64,000 nt of DNA from Phragmites australis (lineage: Eukaryota > Streptophyta > Magnoliopsida > Poales > Poaceae), in the NCBI RefSeq assembly GCF_958298935.1, contig NC_084933.1:10647001-10711000 (forward strand), written 5' to 3'. Position numbers and translations under genes: made by a program. Position 1 is the stretch's first letter, and every line of letters starts with the position of its first letter. Positions 11,929-23,900 of the stretch are shown one piece after another. The notes under the pieces are model-generated. The model did no database searches. It was given only the letters and a program-made list of their open reading frames with translations, and had not been told where the DNA came from.

Positions 11929-14900
11929 ATGTGGCTCTTCTGGCGCACGAGGAACCGCTTCTCCCTCGAGGAGCTCCGGTGAGCCCGTCCCCCCCCCCCC
12001 CGGGGGCCCCCCTCCTCCCCCTTGCCCTGTCCTGCCCCGGGTCCGGCCCGACGCGGTAGTTAGGTTTCCGGAGGGCGCCGCGCCGAGATCTGCGCAGCCG
12101 CTCCGGCAGAATTGGTTTGTTTGTCGCGCCGGTCTGGGAGAACCGGGAGGTTACTTGGGAGGTTACTGCTTCTGAATTTCGTATTAAATAGGGTTGATGT
12201 TTGCATAATATGCAAGGTTGGCACGTAGTTCAGCTTCGATTTTTTGTCAGCAGATACTAGCTTGGTTTAGTGCTATGACACTGGTACAGTAATGCCATCA
12301 TATGCATTACTTGAAGTATTATATGTGCTTGCTTGATGAATCAAGAGTCAAGAAAGTGTTAAACTCTTCCAACTTAACCAGATGATTTCTCGTAGAGTAA
12401 AGAAAATTGGAGGCTAGATGATTTTTTGTAGAATACAGATTGTGGAGGCTTGATGATTTCTCGTAGAATAGAGATTGTTTAGGCTTTCTGTATTCCAAAC
12501 CCTCCCTAATGGCATGATACTATGTACTGCAATGGTTTAAATGATCACACTTTCCTGTTTTCTCTTTGATGGTTGGAATCTTTTCATACAACTTTTTTGT
12601 TTGTATTTTCCATTTACAAATAAATAGGGAAAATCAAGGGGATCATATGTTAAAAATACTGTGGAAGTTAGAGATCAGGGGATTAGTCACAATAAAGTCC
12701 CTCTTTCTGAATTTTGTTGGTTGTTTTGTCTACGAAACATCTAATTATTTAGTTATATGCTTCCCCCCTGTTTCCAAGTATTTCTCTGTAAGCATCATTC
12801 ACACAGACCAAGAAGAAACTAAATATAAGAAAAAGTTGATGCGATGACTGCGCATGCCTGTATTAAATTACACTTATACTCTTTCACTTTATTAATGTAT
12901 GGTAGATAGTGGAAATATTGCAAAAACTACACTCTTTCTTTTCTCACTGGACAGATATTTTGAAACACGACTCCTAAGTAAATGTACAAGCATTGCTAAG
13001 ATGATGGGAGCATAAAAAATTAACACATAAGGAGTGCACAAGCTTTATAGTGTATTTTGATCAGCAACGATAGTCTTTATTCAAATATGCCTGCAAGTTT
13101 AGTATCTCTTGTGGTTAGTTTCAATTTTTGGAAAACCAAACACCTAATTTCATTTCTACTGTTCTTTTTCCTTAATGTGATGATGTCAAAAAGTTTTTGC
13201 GGCTTGATTTTGTACTAGGAAGGTACCCATGCGTTGCAACGGTTCCCAAATATTTGATATCAATAATTTTACTTCGTACATGATGCAAACAAACAAATCA
13301 AAAGATGACAACTAATGTCTCCCTAAGTGATATGGGTTAAGATGGTTTATTGTTATTTGCATCCACTCAAATTGAAACAAAGAAGTAATGCATTGACCTA
13401 TCAAAAGATAACGAAATAAAATATACACTAAAAACATAATGTTTGAGATAACTCTTAATTAAGGTCATAAACCAATTTATATGGCCACAGAATGTACCAA
13501 CAATCCATTAAATTGGTAAACCAAAAGGCCTTCAATGCCTAAAATAACTTCGTGGTAACCTAATAGGACAAATAACGTATTTCGATTCTTTTCCACACTC
13601 CATCAATCTATTTGATCCTGGCTACTACCATAGTGTAGGCTTCAACAATCCACCTCCCTGCTTCAGGCACTAAAGGGTCATGATGTCACCTCCTTGCTAA
13701 GCTGCAACATTTTGCACATCTACAAAAAGAAAATTAATAAGGACCATGTTTGTTAGACAAAAGCCAAAAATGGTGTTTTCTTGGCCAGAAGACATAAAAT
13801 CTTTGTTGCAAAGCTAAATAATATAAACTAGCGGCCAGAACAAATTCAAGTGCCAATATATGTGAGAAAACTCAGGCTGAGTTTGAGAATGGTTATCATA
13901 GAAAAAGCAGTATTTTGCACTATCTGCCAAGATTACATCACCTAGGAATCCATGTCTCAAAAATCCTAGAATCATATGCCAAATCATAACTCATGTAATG
14001 TTCTCACACCCAATCTCGCATAGAAGAAGGAAACTAGCTTAATGATAAGTCCCAAGTGCATTAAAGAAATCTATCAATATTTCTTCATTTCAACAATATA
14101 TGTTTCGTAGCACCATTATCAATGTGTTGCATAAAGTAGCTTGTGGCTAATTGCTCCAAATGTTGAAGTATGTCATACTCACACTAGTGTATTGAACAAG
14201 GTTCATCAGTAACCTGCAACTTTGCTTTTGCTATTTATTTTATTTCTGGGTGGAGTGTAATTTCTTGCTCTGGCCTGGAAACGAACACAAGAACAACCAT
14301 ATTGAGATCATTATACTTGGATGTCAACCATTAAGGTACGCATATGAGCTAAACTGAAGAAATAGTGTAAATATGAGATAAACTGAAGTAGGCATATGAA
14401 CACCAACATATGAGCCAACTTCAAATTAGCACCTTCATCATAGTTCTAAATTCAACAAGCAAAGTTTCACTCAAATCCAAAGCAGATGAAGGCAAAAATA
14501 TCGTAAGAGGCACGAGTAGGTTCCATGAGGTACTCTACCAGAACATCGTACATGCACATTCAAACCTACAAGGAACCTACAGTGCTACCAATGAATGATA
14601 TTGAATGCGCAATGAGCTAGACCAGTGAAAGAAGCATCATGATTAAGGGAAAAGGCTCAACATTTACCATTGAAGAGAGACCTGAGCCTGGTGTCATACA
14701 CGGTGACAAACAATGGTCCATCGATCTCGTTGCCGCTTCAGCAAGTCGTTGTCCAGCTGTACTCATCCTCGGCCATGAGATAGAACCACATGATGTTGTT
14801 CTGCTCCATGTAGGGGTATGAGCCCAGACCCTAGGCCAGCGTTGATGCTCTTGTGGACCTGCAAGTATTGAGAGAAATAATTAGATTTACCTTTGTGGCA

Positions 14901-17900
14901 GTAAAGAATGGAAGATTGATTAATGAAGGAGGACGAGGAAGTTGTGATCAGAGGGTGTGGGCGCACCGGGAGGCTGAGTGTGTTGCCTCACATGGCCCTC
15001 CATGATGGCTATCTTGCCCAAGCCGATCTTGCCGATGAGGATGTGGTTGTTCATAGTGAGGCCGGAGAGGATGGTGATCTCTGCAACTTCAGTTGATATA
15101 GTCATTGTGAGAATGATGTAAAAAAGCAACATAAGTAGCTTATAGATTTTTCTTATAGAAAGAAAAACTACATATAAATGAAAGATGCATAATATACAAT
15201 CCTGCACATACGGCCATGACAACAGGAAAAAAAATATCTATGCATCTGAATATCGAGGAGAAACATTTACAATAAAACTACATTCTTTCCCAAAATTTTG
15301 ATCTGATAAAACAACTTTATACCTTTTTCCCATCACACAACGGCACAAGGAAGCACAATAGTGTCAAATTAACAAAAATTCAACTGACCTTAACTGCATG
15401 ATCCTGAAAGAGGTGTATTATTGGTGATATATAGCCCATAGTCACCGGGAACGTGGAACCATGCCGTGTTCCTCGTCCCGGGAACATCGTCCTAGTTTCG
15501 GGAACGCGAGAACAATTTGGTTATCGCCTTGCCAAAATCTTTCACAAGTAGCGTACCTCGTTCCTCGACCCTATTGACCCGAGAATTTGGTGACTATTAT
15601 AGCCTCCAAATCTCCTTTTGAAGATCGTCTTGAGCAATCCACATAGAGCCTCTGCCTGTGCTCATACACATAAACCAACATACCCCCCTGGGGGCACACA
15701 TACACATCACGTATTTCATCATTTTAATGGAAGTGGTGACCCTGTTACCAAATTCTTAACTAAAAAGGTTTGATACAATCTTGTAAACTACAAAGGCTCC
15801 AATAGACTCATACGATAAGCTAGAAAATAGTGAGACTACCAACTGAACTAGTTTAATTGGACCAGGCAATTCGTTGAACAAGTTTTGTGCAAGATGAAGG
15901 GTTAACACTAGTGGAGGGAAGATTGAGTTGGAGAGGGAATGGGAAGGGAAATTACCGGTGCATGGCAGAAGTGTTCCTCGAACTCACGCCGCTTGGCAAT
16001 GGGTCTGGGCGGTGGCGTCCTTGCGCTCCCCGTTGTTGATGTGGGCGGCCTTGGCGCGCGCCTCTGCCTTGCGCAGCCGCTCGGCCTACTGTAGCTGTAC
16101 ATCATAGGCATTCCTCAGCACGTCGCGTGTGTTCCTCTCGAGCTGCTGCTCCAATCGCGCCCACTCCTCCTGCCTCTCGGGGGTGACCTGTGGGTTCCCA
16201 GCTCCTCAGGTCTGCCCTCGCAAGGTCCTGCGTGCAGGTATGGAAGCGGCGGTGGTGGTGTCGTGATGACACTCTAGCCACAAAATCTGGCATCGCGAAA
16301 GGCGACGGGGTTCCCTCTCGGCCCGGGCGTCGGAGGAGGAGCAGAGGCCGAAGTGAGGGCAAGAGAGAGGAGAGCTGTCACGTGGGGAAGGGATGAGGAC
16401 GAGCGGGATAGGGATCGAGAGGAACGCGAATATCATGCGAGGAAACGGGCTGAATGGGATGCGCACGGGACGGGACCCCACATGTCGGCGCTTAGGATCA
16501 TGAGGGAGAGGGAGCGAGTGGAAGAAAATCTTTGACGCGGGAGGAAGGAAAACTACTGACTTTTTAAGTAGGAGAGATTGATGTTATGCATGCGAATTTC
16601 TATTTCTTCATGCCTCTAATTGTTTTGTATAACGTGCTAAGACAGGTCTCTTGCTGCAGGTATCTAACAGATCAGCTACAAAAGGTTCATGCTGTCAATG
16701 AAGCTAATAAGGTAGGAGTATTTGACAATCCTTATATTTTTGAATTTCAGGACTTTATAGTTGATCCATTAGCACTGATATTACAGGATTTTGTGATTGA
16801 AGCATTGAGATCAATTGCAGAACTGATGATATATGGTGACCAGCATGATCCCTCTTTTTTTGAGTAAGTTTTAAAGAACCGAGGGTTGTACGAAACTAGC
16901 TGTGAACCTATTTATCTAATTGATATCTCTTTCAGATTTTTTATGGAGAAACAGATCATGGGTGAATTTGCTCGTATATTGAGGATTTCTAAGTTGTCAA
17001 GAGTGTCACTCCAGTTGCTACAGACAATGGGTATCATGATCCAAAATTTAAGAAATGAACATTCAATTTGTAAGTTCTCCAATATTGCAGTACCCATCCT
17101 ATTGATGCAATGTGGATAGTTGAAGGGTCTAATCTGCAAGTGGTTATGTTTTCTGCAGACTATATTTTTAGCAATGAGCACATCAACTTCTTGATAACAT
17201 ACCCTTTCGATTTTCGAATTGATGAGATGCTTTCGTACTACATATCCTTTCTACGGTTTGTAATGCCTGCCTTAAACTGTATTCACCATTTATTATTTTA
17301 GCACTGATTATTATTATGTATTGGCTTACCTGTTATCGTTTTATGAAGGGCAATAAGTGGGAAGTTGAACAAGAATACGGTTTCTTTGCTTGTGAAGACG
17401 AAAAATGTACATATCTATTTCCCTCTTCTGCACTTCTGGGCAGACAAAAACACTGTCTTGTTCCTTGCCTCTTCTGTTTGGATCTCTGTTCTAAATTTCA
17501 ATTCTATTTTCTTCGATACTTCCTGGTTTGGTTTATGTGCAGAATAACAGTAGTACATCAAATTTCAAAATTATGATTCCTCAGATGGGATGCAGCTTCA
17601 TCAAATTAACTCGCAGGAGAGCTGCGTGTCGTTTCATTTAAGAAGAGGAAACACAGTACAACCAACACAAACAACACAAAACACACAACAAAAAGAAAAC
17701 AACAACACAAGAAACAGACAAGGACCAGATAAAAATGAAAACCCACCCAGCCAAAATAGCCTGAAGGCCCGAGGCTCCAGCCGCACTCCAAAGAGATCCT
17801 TGCACAGCCACAGCATGAACCACCAACTCGAAATCAGGGGAAGCTCCATTGAATACACAATCATTTTGATGCTTCCAGATTTCCCAAGCGACTAAGATAA

Positions 17901-20900
17901 TAAGAGAATTCAGACCCTTCTTGAGCTGTTTGTCTACTTGCTTCAGCGCCTGGCACCATTAACTTGAGAAAACTGAAATGTTTGGCTGTGGAGCAACCGC
18001 CTGTAGACTGACCTGCTGAAGAATGCTGAACCAAATCTGCCTAGCAACCGCACAAGAAACTAGCAAATGCTGAATGGTCTCTTCAACCTGATCACAGAAA
18101 GGGCAAGGAGAGTGAGGTAGACCCCATTTAGCCAATCTATCAACAGTCCAACACCGATTAAGGATTGCAAGCCACAAGAAGAACTTGCAACACAGAGGCG
18201 ACCAAGATTTCCAAATTCATTTCCAGGGAGAAAACCTAATAGAAGCAACGAAAAATGTATTGTAGGATGACATGCTGGAATAAACTCCCGAGCCTGACAA
18301 CTTCCAAATATGCTGATCTTGCACACCTTGTTGAAGAATCAGACCATCAAGCAAGTCCCAAATATGGAGATACTCACAAATAGCCTAAACTGAGAGCACC
18401 CTCTTTGTATTCAACACCCAAACGAGGTTGGTTAAAGCTTCTGCCACCGTCCTTTGTTTAACAATTCTGCTAGGAAGTAGTGCAAAGAGATGAGGACCAA
18501 TTCTTCAATGATCCGACCGAAATCTAGTATTAGAGCCATCGCCAACTAAGGTCACCACGACGTATTGGGATGAACTTGGACCGGCAACCCAGACCAAGGT
18601 CTTGAAGGCCCAATTTTTTGAATCCAAAGGCACCTCATGCAAAGAGCCCAACCAAGAGTCGATAAATCATGAATGCCAAGGCCACAATACTGAAGAGGCC
18701 TACAAAACCTTTGCCACGAAACTAAACAATTCCCTCCTCTTGCTTGTTCTCAACCCTTCCAAAGAAAACCTCATCTCACTTTATCAATTGCCTTAAGGAT
18801 CCACTTAGGAAGATCCATAGCAATCATTTGATAAATGGGAGTTGCCGTTAGAACAACACAAACCATCAATAATCTCTCAGCTCTGTTCATTAGAGAAGCT
18901 TTCCAATTCGGAAGGTGAGCAGCCACCTTGTCAACAAGAGGTTGCAACATAGATTTAGTTAATTTCCTAACCGACAATGGTAAACCTAGATAAGAACAAG
19001 GGAAGTTTTTCATTTCACAAGGTTGAAGGTCCTAAATGATGGCCAAATCTTTTTCCCAACATTAAATAGGTGTAACAGAGTATTTGAGAATATTGGTCTT
19101 AAGACCTGAGGCAACCTCAAAAATCTAACCCTTGATGAGTTCCAAATCCTCGGTGACCAGCTTGATAAAGAGCACCACATCATTAGCATATAAAGAAACT
19201 CGGTGTTGAAGCCCATGAGCTGACAACGGATGCAACATACCGTTATGAGAAGCACGGGATATTAAGAATTCAGCACATCAATTATTAAAAGAAAAAAACA
19301 TTGGGGAGGGGGGGGGGGGGAGTCGCCCTACCTGAGCCCTCGCTGATGCCTAATATGCTCTCCCGGTTCCCCATTTAACAGCACACGAGAAGAGGAAAGC
19401 AAACTGCATAAGAGATTACACCAACGACGACTAAAACCCAAACTCCTAAGAACCTCCAAAAGAAAGGGCCATGAGACCGAACCAAAGGCTTTAGAAATAT
19501 CCAATTTGAGAAGAAGGTGAGGCTCCTTGTGCCTATGCAAACACTTAGCAGTTTGTTGGACTAAAAGAAAATTATAATGAATACACCTCCCCCGAACAAA
19601 AGCACTTTGATTAGGCGAAACTATGGAGGATAACATTGGTGCTAACCGATTGGCCAAATTGAACCGCGAAAATTGGATGGTCCTTGTTGGCATGTCATTG
19701 AGGCCAAGGATCTCATACAAAAGTATTCCATTACATTTTAAGGACAAATAGTTCTGAAAAAAAGCACAGCTTCGTTCTGAAAGGGATGACTTCCCATCAC
19801 CATGGTTAAGTGCGAGCCATGGGAGCATGGTGGGATTTCTTTTTTCTTTTGGCAGAACGAATTTTAGGATTTTCTCCCCTTAAGCCAATTGGTAAAGAAA
19901 ACTCGATGAAAAAATAAAATAAAAGTACCATCAGTTCCAAGAGCACAAGAAAAATATTTAGCGGAGGCAAAAGAAAAAAAAGGTTTGGTGACCAGGTTCC
20001 CACCCGTTTAGCTGGGAGAGTATTGTCCTTAATTGAAATAAAAGATTTTTCTGAAGATCGATAGTTGATTTGCTCTGATGGTTATTTTTAATGTCCCATC
20101 CCCTACTCAAAGCCACCCTAAAAGTTGGGACTAACTGAGATTTGCATGTTTCTTATGAATTAGAAATGCCTTCTGTACTAACTTTGTCAGTATTGTAAGC
20201 AGGATGAGATCACTTCCTTTCCTCTTTACGTTGAGGCCTTAAAGTTTGCTTTTCACGAGGATAGCATGATTCAAGTTGCGATACGTACCTTGACACTCAA
20301 TGTCTATCATGGTAAGTTGGTAAGCCCTTGGTGGCACATTTTACCATTATGACTGTTTGTGTCCTGTACTTGTACCGTTGCTTATTGGACAATTCTCTGT
20401 TTTCAGTTGGAGATGAATCTGTTAACAGATTTGTTTCCCGTGTGCTGCTGTCCGATTATTTTTCAGACATGATCCAGCATTTTCAGAAGCAGTGCATTGA
20501 CTTGGATAAGTTGGTTGTGCGTTCTTCACGGTAACTTTGTAGCACAAGTATGGCTTTAGGATAAATTTTAGAAAACAATTCATATTCTTATTCTATTTTT
20601 TTTTTCAGAAATGCAAATTCTTCTCCGCCAATGGCCTCTGTTGAAGATGCGATTGTGCAAATTGAAGATACACTGTATTATTTCAGTGATGTTATGTCTT
20701 CTGGTATTCCTGACCTTGAAAGGTTCATCACTGAAAATATCTTACAAGTTTTGGTATTTCGACTCTTACTCCCATCATTGCAGAGGCAGAGCACAGTAAG
20801 TGTGCTGAAAAATATTTTTCCACAGTATTTCACATTATTGTGCCTCAGCTTATTATTTCGTATAACTTATTACATTATTTTTTTTCTCTTCTCTAGGATT

Positions 20901-23900
20901 TGGGCATAAGCGTCACTACTTCCATGTATTTGCTTTGCTGTATACTCCACATTTTTAAGAACAAAGATATGGCAAGTACTGTAGCTACTGCTCTTTTTCA
21001 TCAACCTGATTGCGCTGATAGTAAGCAAGAGACACCTAATGGTTGTAACTCTGAGCATGATAATTGCATATCTGAGAATCGGTGCAGCAGTGCTTCTGCT
21101 GTTGAGCAATCAGATGAGGACAAGCCGAATAGGCAATGCTTGCCAGAGCATTCGTCGCCAAGTGATTGCTGCCAAGGTAACACACCGAGGTATGTTACTG
21201 TTGCTGAATTCGCTTTTATTATGCAAATTCATCAATCGCATTGCTTATTAGTGCTTCTTTGTTTAACTATCGGGGTAGTTGCCTTATGGAACAGAGATAA
21301 CATTATGCATGTTTTTATATAATGTGCTTTACATGGTATCATATTGGTTATTATCTTGGTCTCGTGGGAGCATATAACATGTCCAAACATGCAATAGCTG
21401 TAAAGCACCGATTGCTTCTTTATGTCAGGATTATTATAAAGTTGTGAACCAGCTCATTGTATATCTTTATTGTTTTTATAATAGTTTCCCTGGTTGTCAG
21501 ACTTTCCACATGTCAGGATTATTTTGAAATGCTTTGAAAGCTGCATATTGTTTATATGTTGAAGTATTGCTTACCACAGTTCACAGTTTAGATGATTGTA
21601 CATGAGTGATGACTCCATCCCTTATTTCAGGGAATACTTGCTGTCCTATATCACATGCGGAGATGATTCACAAGCTTTGGGTTCATTGTGCTTATTTGCT
21701 ACATTGTTGCAGACGAAAGGTGTGTTTGACAGTTTCTCATATGGTTATCGTTCTCACTGTGACTTTCCAGAAAATAATTCAAGTACATGTGGGCTTTATA
21801 GAACTTGATGAGTCAATGCTGGATGCACTTGGAATACTTCCTCAAAGAAAGCAGCATAAGAAGCTTCTGTTAGTAAGTACTGTCTGCTCCAAGAGAAACA
21901 GCAGTTCTTTTACTAGGTCGGTTTCTCTTATGTCGTGGATTGAGTGTTGAGTTCACCAATATTTTCTACATTAATAGACCACTGCTGTTAGCACGTGCAA
22001 AATTCATAAATCTTGTTTCTAGATGTCTATGTAAATGGTTATCATGCTATTATATTTATATTTTCCAGTAGCTACCTGGGTTCTTAAGGCGTTAAGGCGA
22101 GACGTGGCGACCTACCCCATTCTTATTGCCTCGGTGCTTAAGGTGAGGCGGATGCCATACTCACACATATATTAGAGAAAAGAAAGAAAAAATAAGATCA
22201 TCAATAGGCCACAACCACAACAAGCAGTCAGCCCATAGCCTACTAAAGCCCAATCCAAGCCAGCCCATAAAGCACCCCTCGTCCCCTCCCCTCCCCCTCC
22301 CCTCACGTGCCCATCTCTTGATGCCCTCCACTACATGCTGCCTCCCGAGTCCCGGACGCCACCATCCCCGCGACGAGTGGTGAGCACCGCCTCCCCCAAG
22401 CGTCTCCACCGAGCCTGAATCATCCCCTTCCCCTACGCCACCACCCTCCAGATCGCCGGTGCCACAGTTGAGTGGGGGTAGAGCTGCGCCGTCCACCACA
22501 CTGGATCCAGCGAGTATGGGGAAGGCAGAGGGAGAGTTGGGCCACCTGCTAGTTCCCTAGTTCCCCTCCCGCTCTTCCTCTCTTCTCCGTGCCCCTTCCT
22601 TCCCTCTCTCTCCCCTCTTTTGGCTAGGTGACGCCGACGCCTAGAATCGCAGCTCGCCTCGACACCTAGGGGACGCCTTAAAAAGCATGGTAGCTACTAT
22701 ACTCTAGTCACATAAGGCTGCTAGTATAAATAATCACAATCAAGGGTTAAAATAATCGGATTGATATATTTACTGGTCTCCACCGGTATGCAGTCACCTG
22801 CTACTGTTCACTGGTCTAGTTGTATGTCACGGTATTACCTTCATTATATTCAAAACTTGATCATGGTGCTATGTTTTACTTCAATTTCCTGACACCTTTC
22901 TTCTCTACCTCTAGCAAGCTTTAGTAGGTGAAGACCTTGCTGAAAGACGGTTATTTTCATCCAGTAGCGGTCTCACTGATGATAGCATTTGCAGTGATTT
23001 TGATATTTATGTAAGGAAGCTTCAGGTACAATGCTGTTCTTTCACCTCACATTTGATAGGATATAATTTTGGACATGCTGTAATTTCCCACTTCTTCATA
23101 CTCTTGTCGTTTAGGACATCCACATGGTCCATTACAGGCTACATAATCTGCATATTAGTGGTAAAAGTTTTTAAAAGGTTCATTGCGCGCCTTCTATGAC
23201 ATCTTAAAGGGAATGGAGCTCTCGAATTAATTGTATCATATGTGTGCGCACAAGATATCAGTTGACGTCCAAACTAACGGAAAACATTGTGGTTTTGTGA
23301 AATATGTTACAAAAAGTGTAATTCTGCGATGATATAGACCACATGAGTAGATTTCTTTGAAAATTACTTATTAATTTGATTTCATCAGTGGAATAATAGC
23401 AGTAACTTTTTAGTTTCTTTCTTGCTAATTATCATTTACTGTCCTTATATCCTTGTTACAGTGGTATATAATGGACTATTTTATATTTTGCCTTTAACAG
23501 GATAAATATGGGCTACAATGTCATCATCCACGACAAATGACTCCCAAAGTTCACATATACCAGGTTTATTTGTTGAATCTCATGCACATTACCAGTTCGA
23601 TTCTCAATTTGTAGAGTTCTTTCTTGAATTGATGATGTCATCCTTTTTGTTTATTTTGTTTGTGTACCATGATGTCATAAATTAAATTGCTTTTCTATGA
23701 ATACATGAATACTTTTACTTTATTGAGTTCATTGAGAGAAGGTGCCAAACAACTCTAGGCACCTTAATAAAGTGTATGTTGTTAAGGGTATAATGGTCAA
23801 GGGTATTATGTTAATATCCTAATGTAGGGTTTTCTTTATGTACTTGATACATTGTGTCCATGGGCTGCCATTGAATACAAATTGCTATTCCTTACATGGT

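Larger units (their letters stand above)
13215..16577 (-). mobile_element. Helitron-like element carrying gene fragments, in TT9 intron 1
   Basis: On the minus strand the element starts TCTCTCCTACTTAAAAAG (from 16577), matching the TC-starting 5' ends of grass Helitrons. It ends at 13215 with CTAG, preceded by a GC-rich hairpin-prone segment (CCGTTGCAACGCATGGGTACC). The flanks are A on the 5' side and T on the 3' side with no target duplication, as expected for Helitrons. There is no RepHel coding sequence, so it would be non-autonomous. Internal GC-rich and coding-like pieces (14.68-15.09 kb and 15.95-16.5 kb) suggest captured gene fragments. The 3363-bp boundaries are inferred from termini read by eye. 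Confidence 0.65.

Noticed and set aside
11568..11948. Minus-strand GC-rich frames at the TT9 5' end
   Set aside because: These are compositional artefacts opposite the TT9 promoter and first exon, with no motif.
17365..17547. Read-through of TT9 exon 6 as a longer exon
   Set aside because: After KTKN the family sequence resumes with [12 protein letters not shown] at 20203. The GT at 17407 is a valid donor and the read-through peptide is not conserved-looking.
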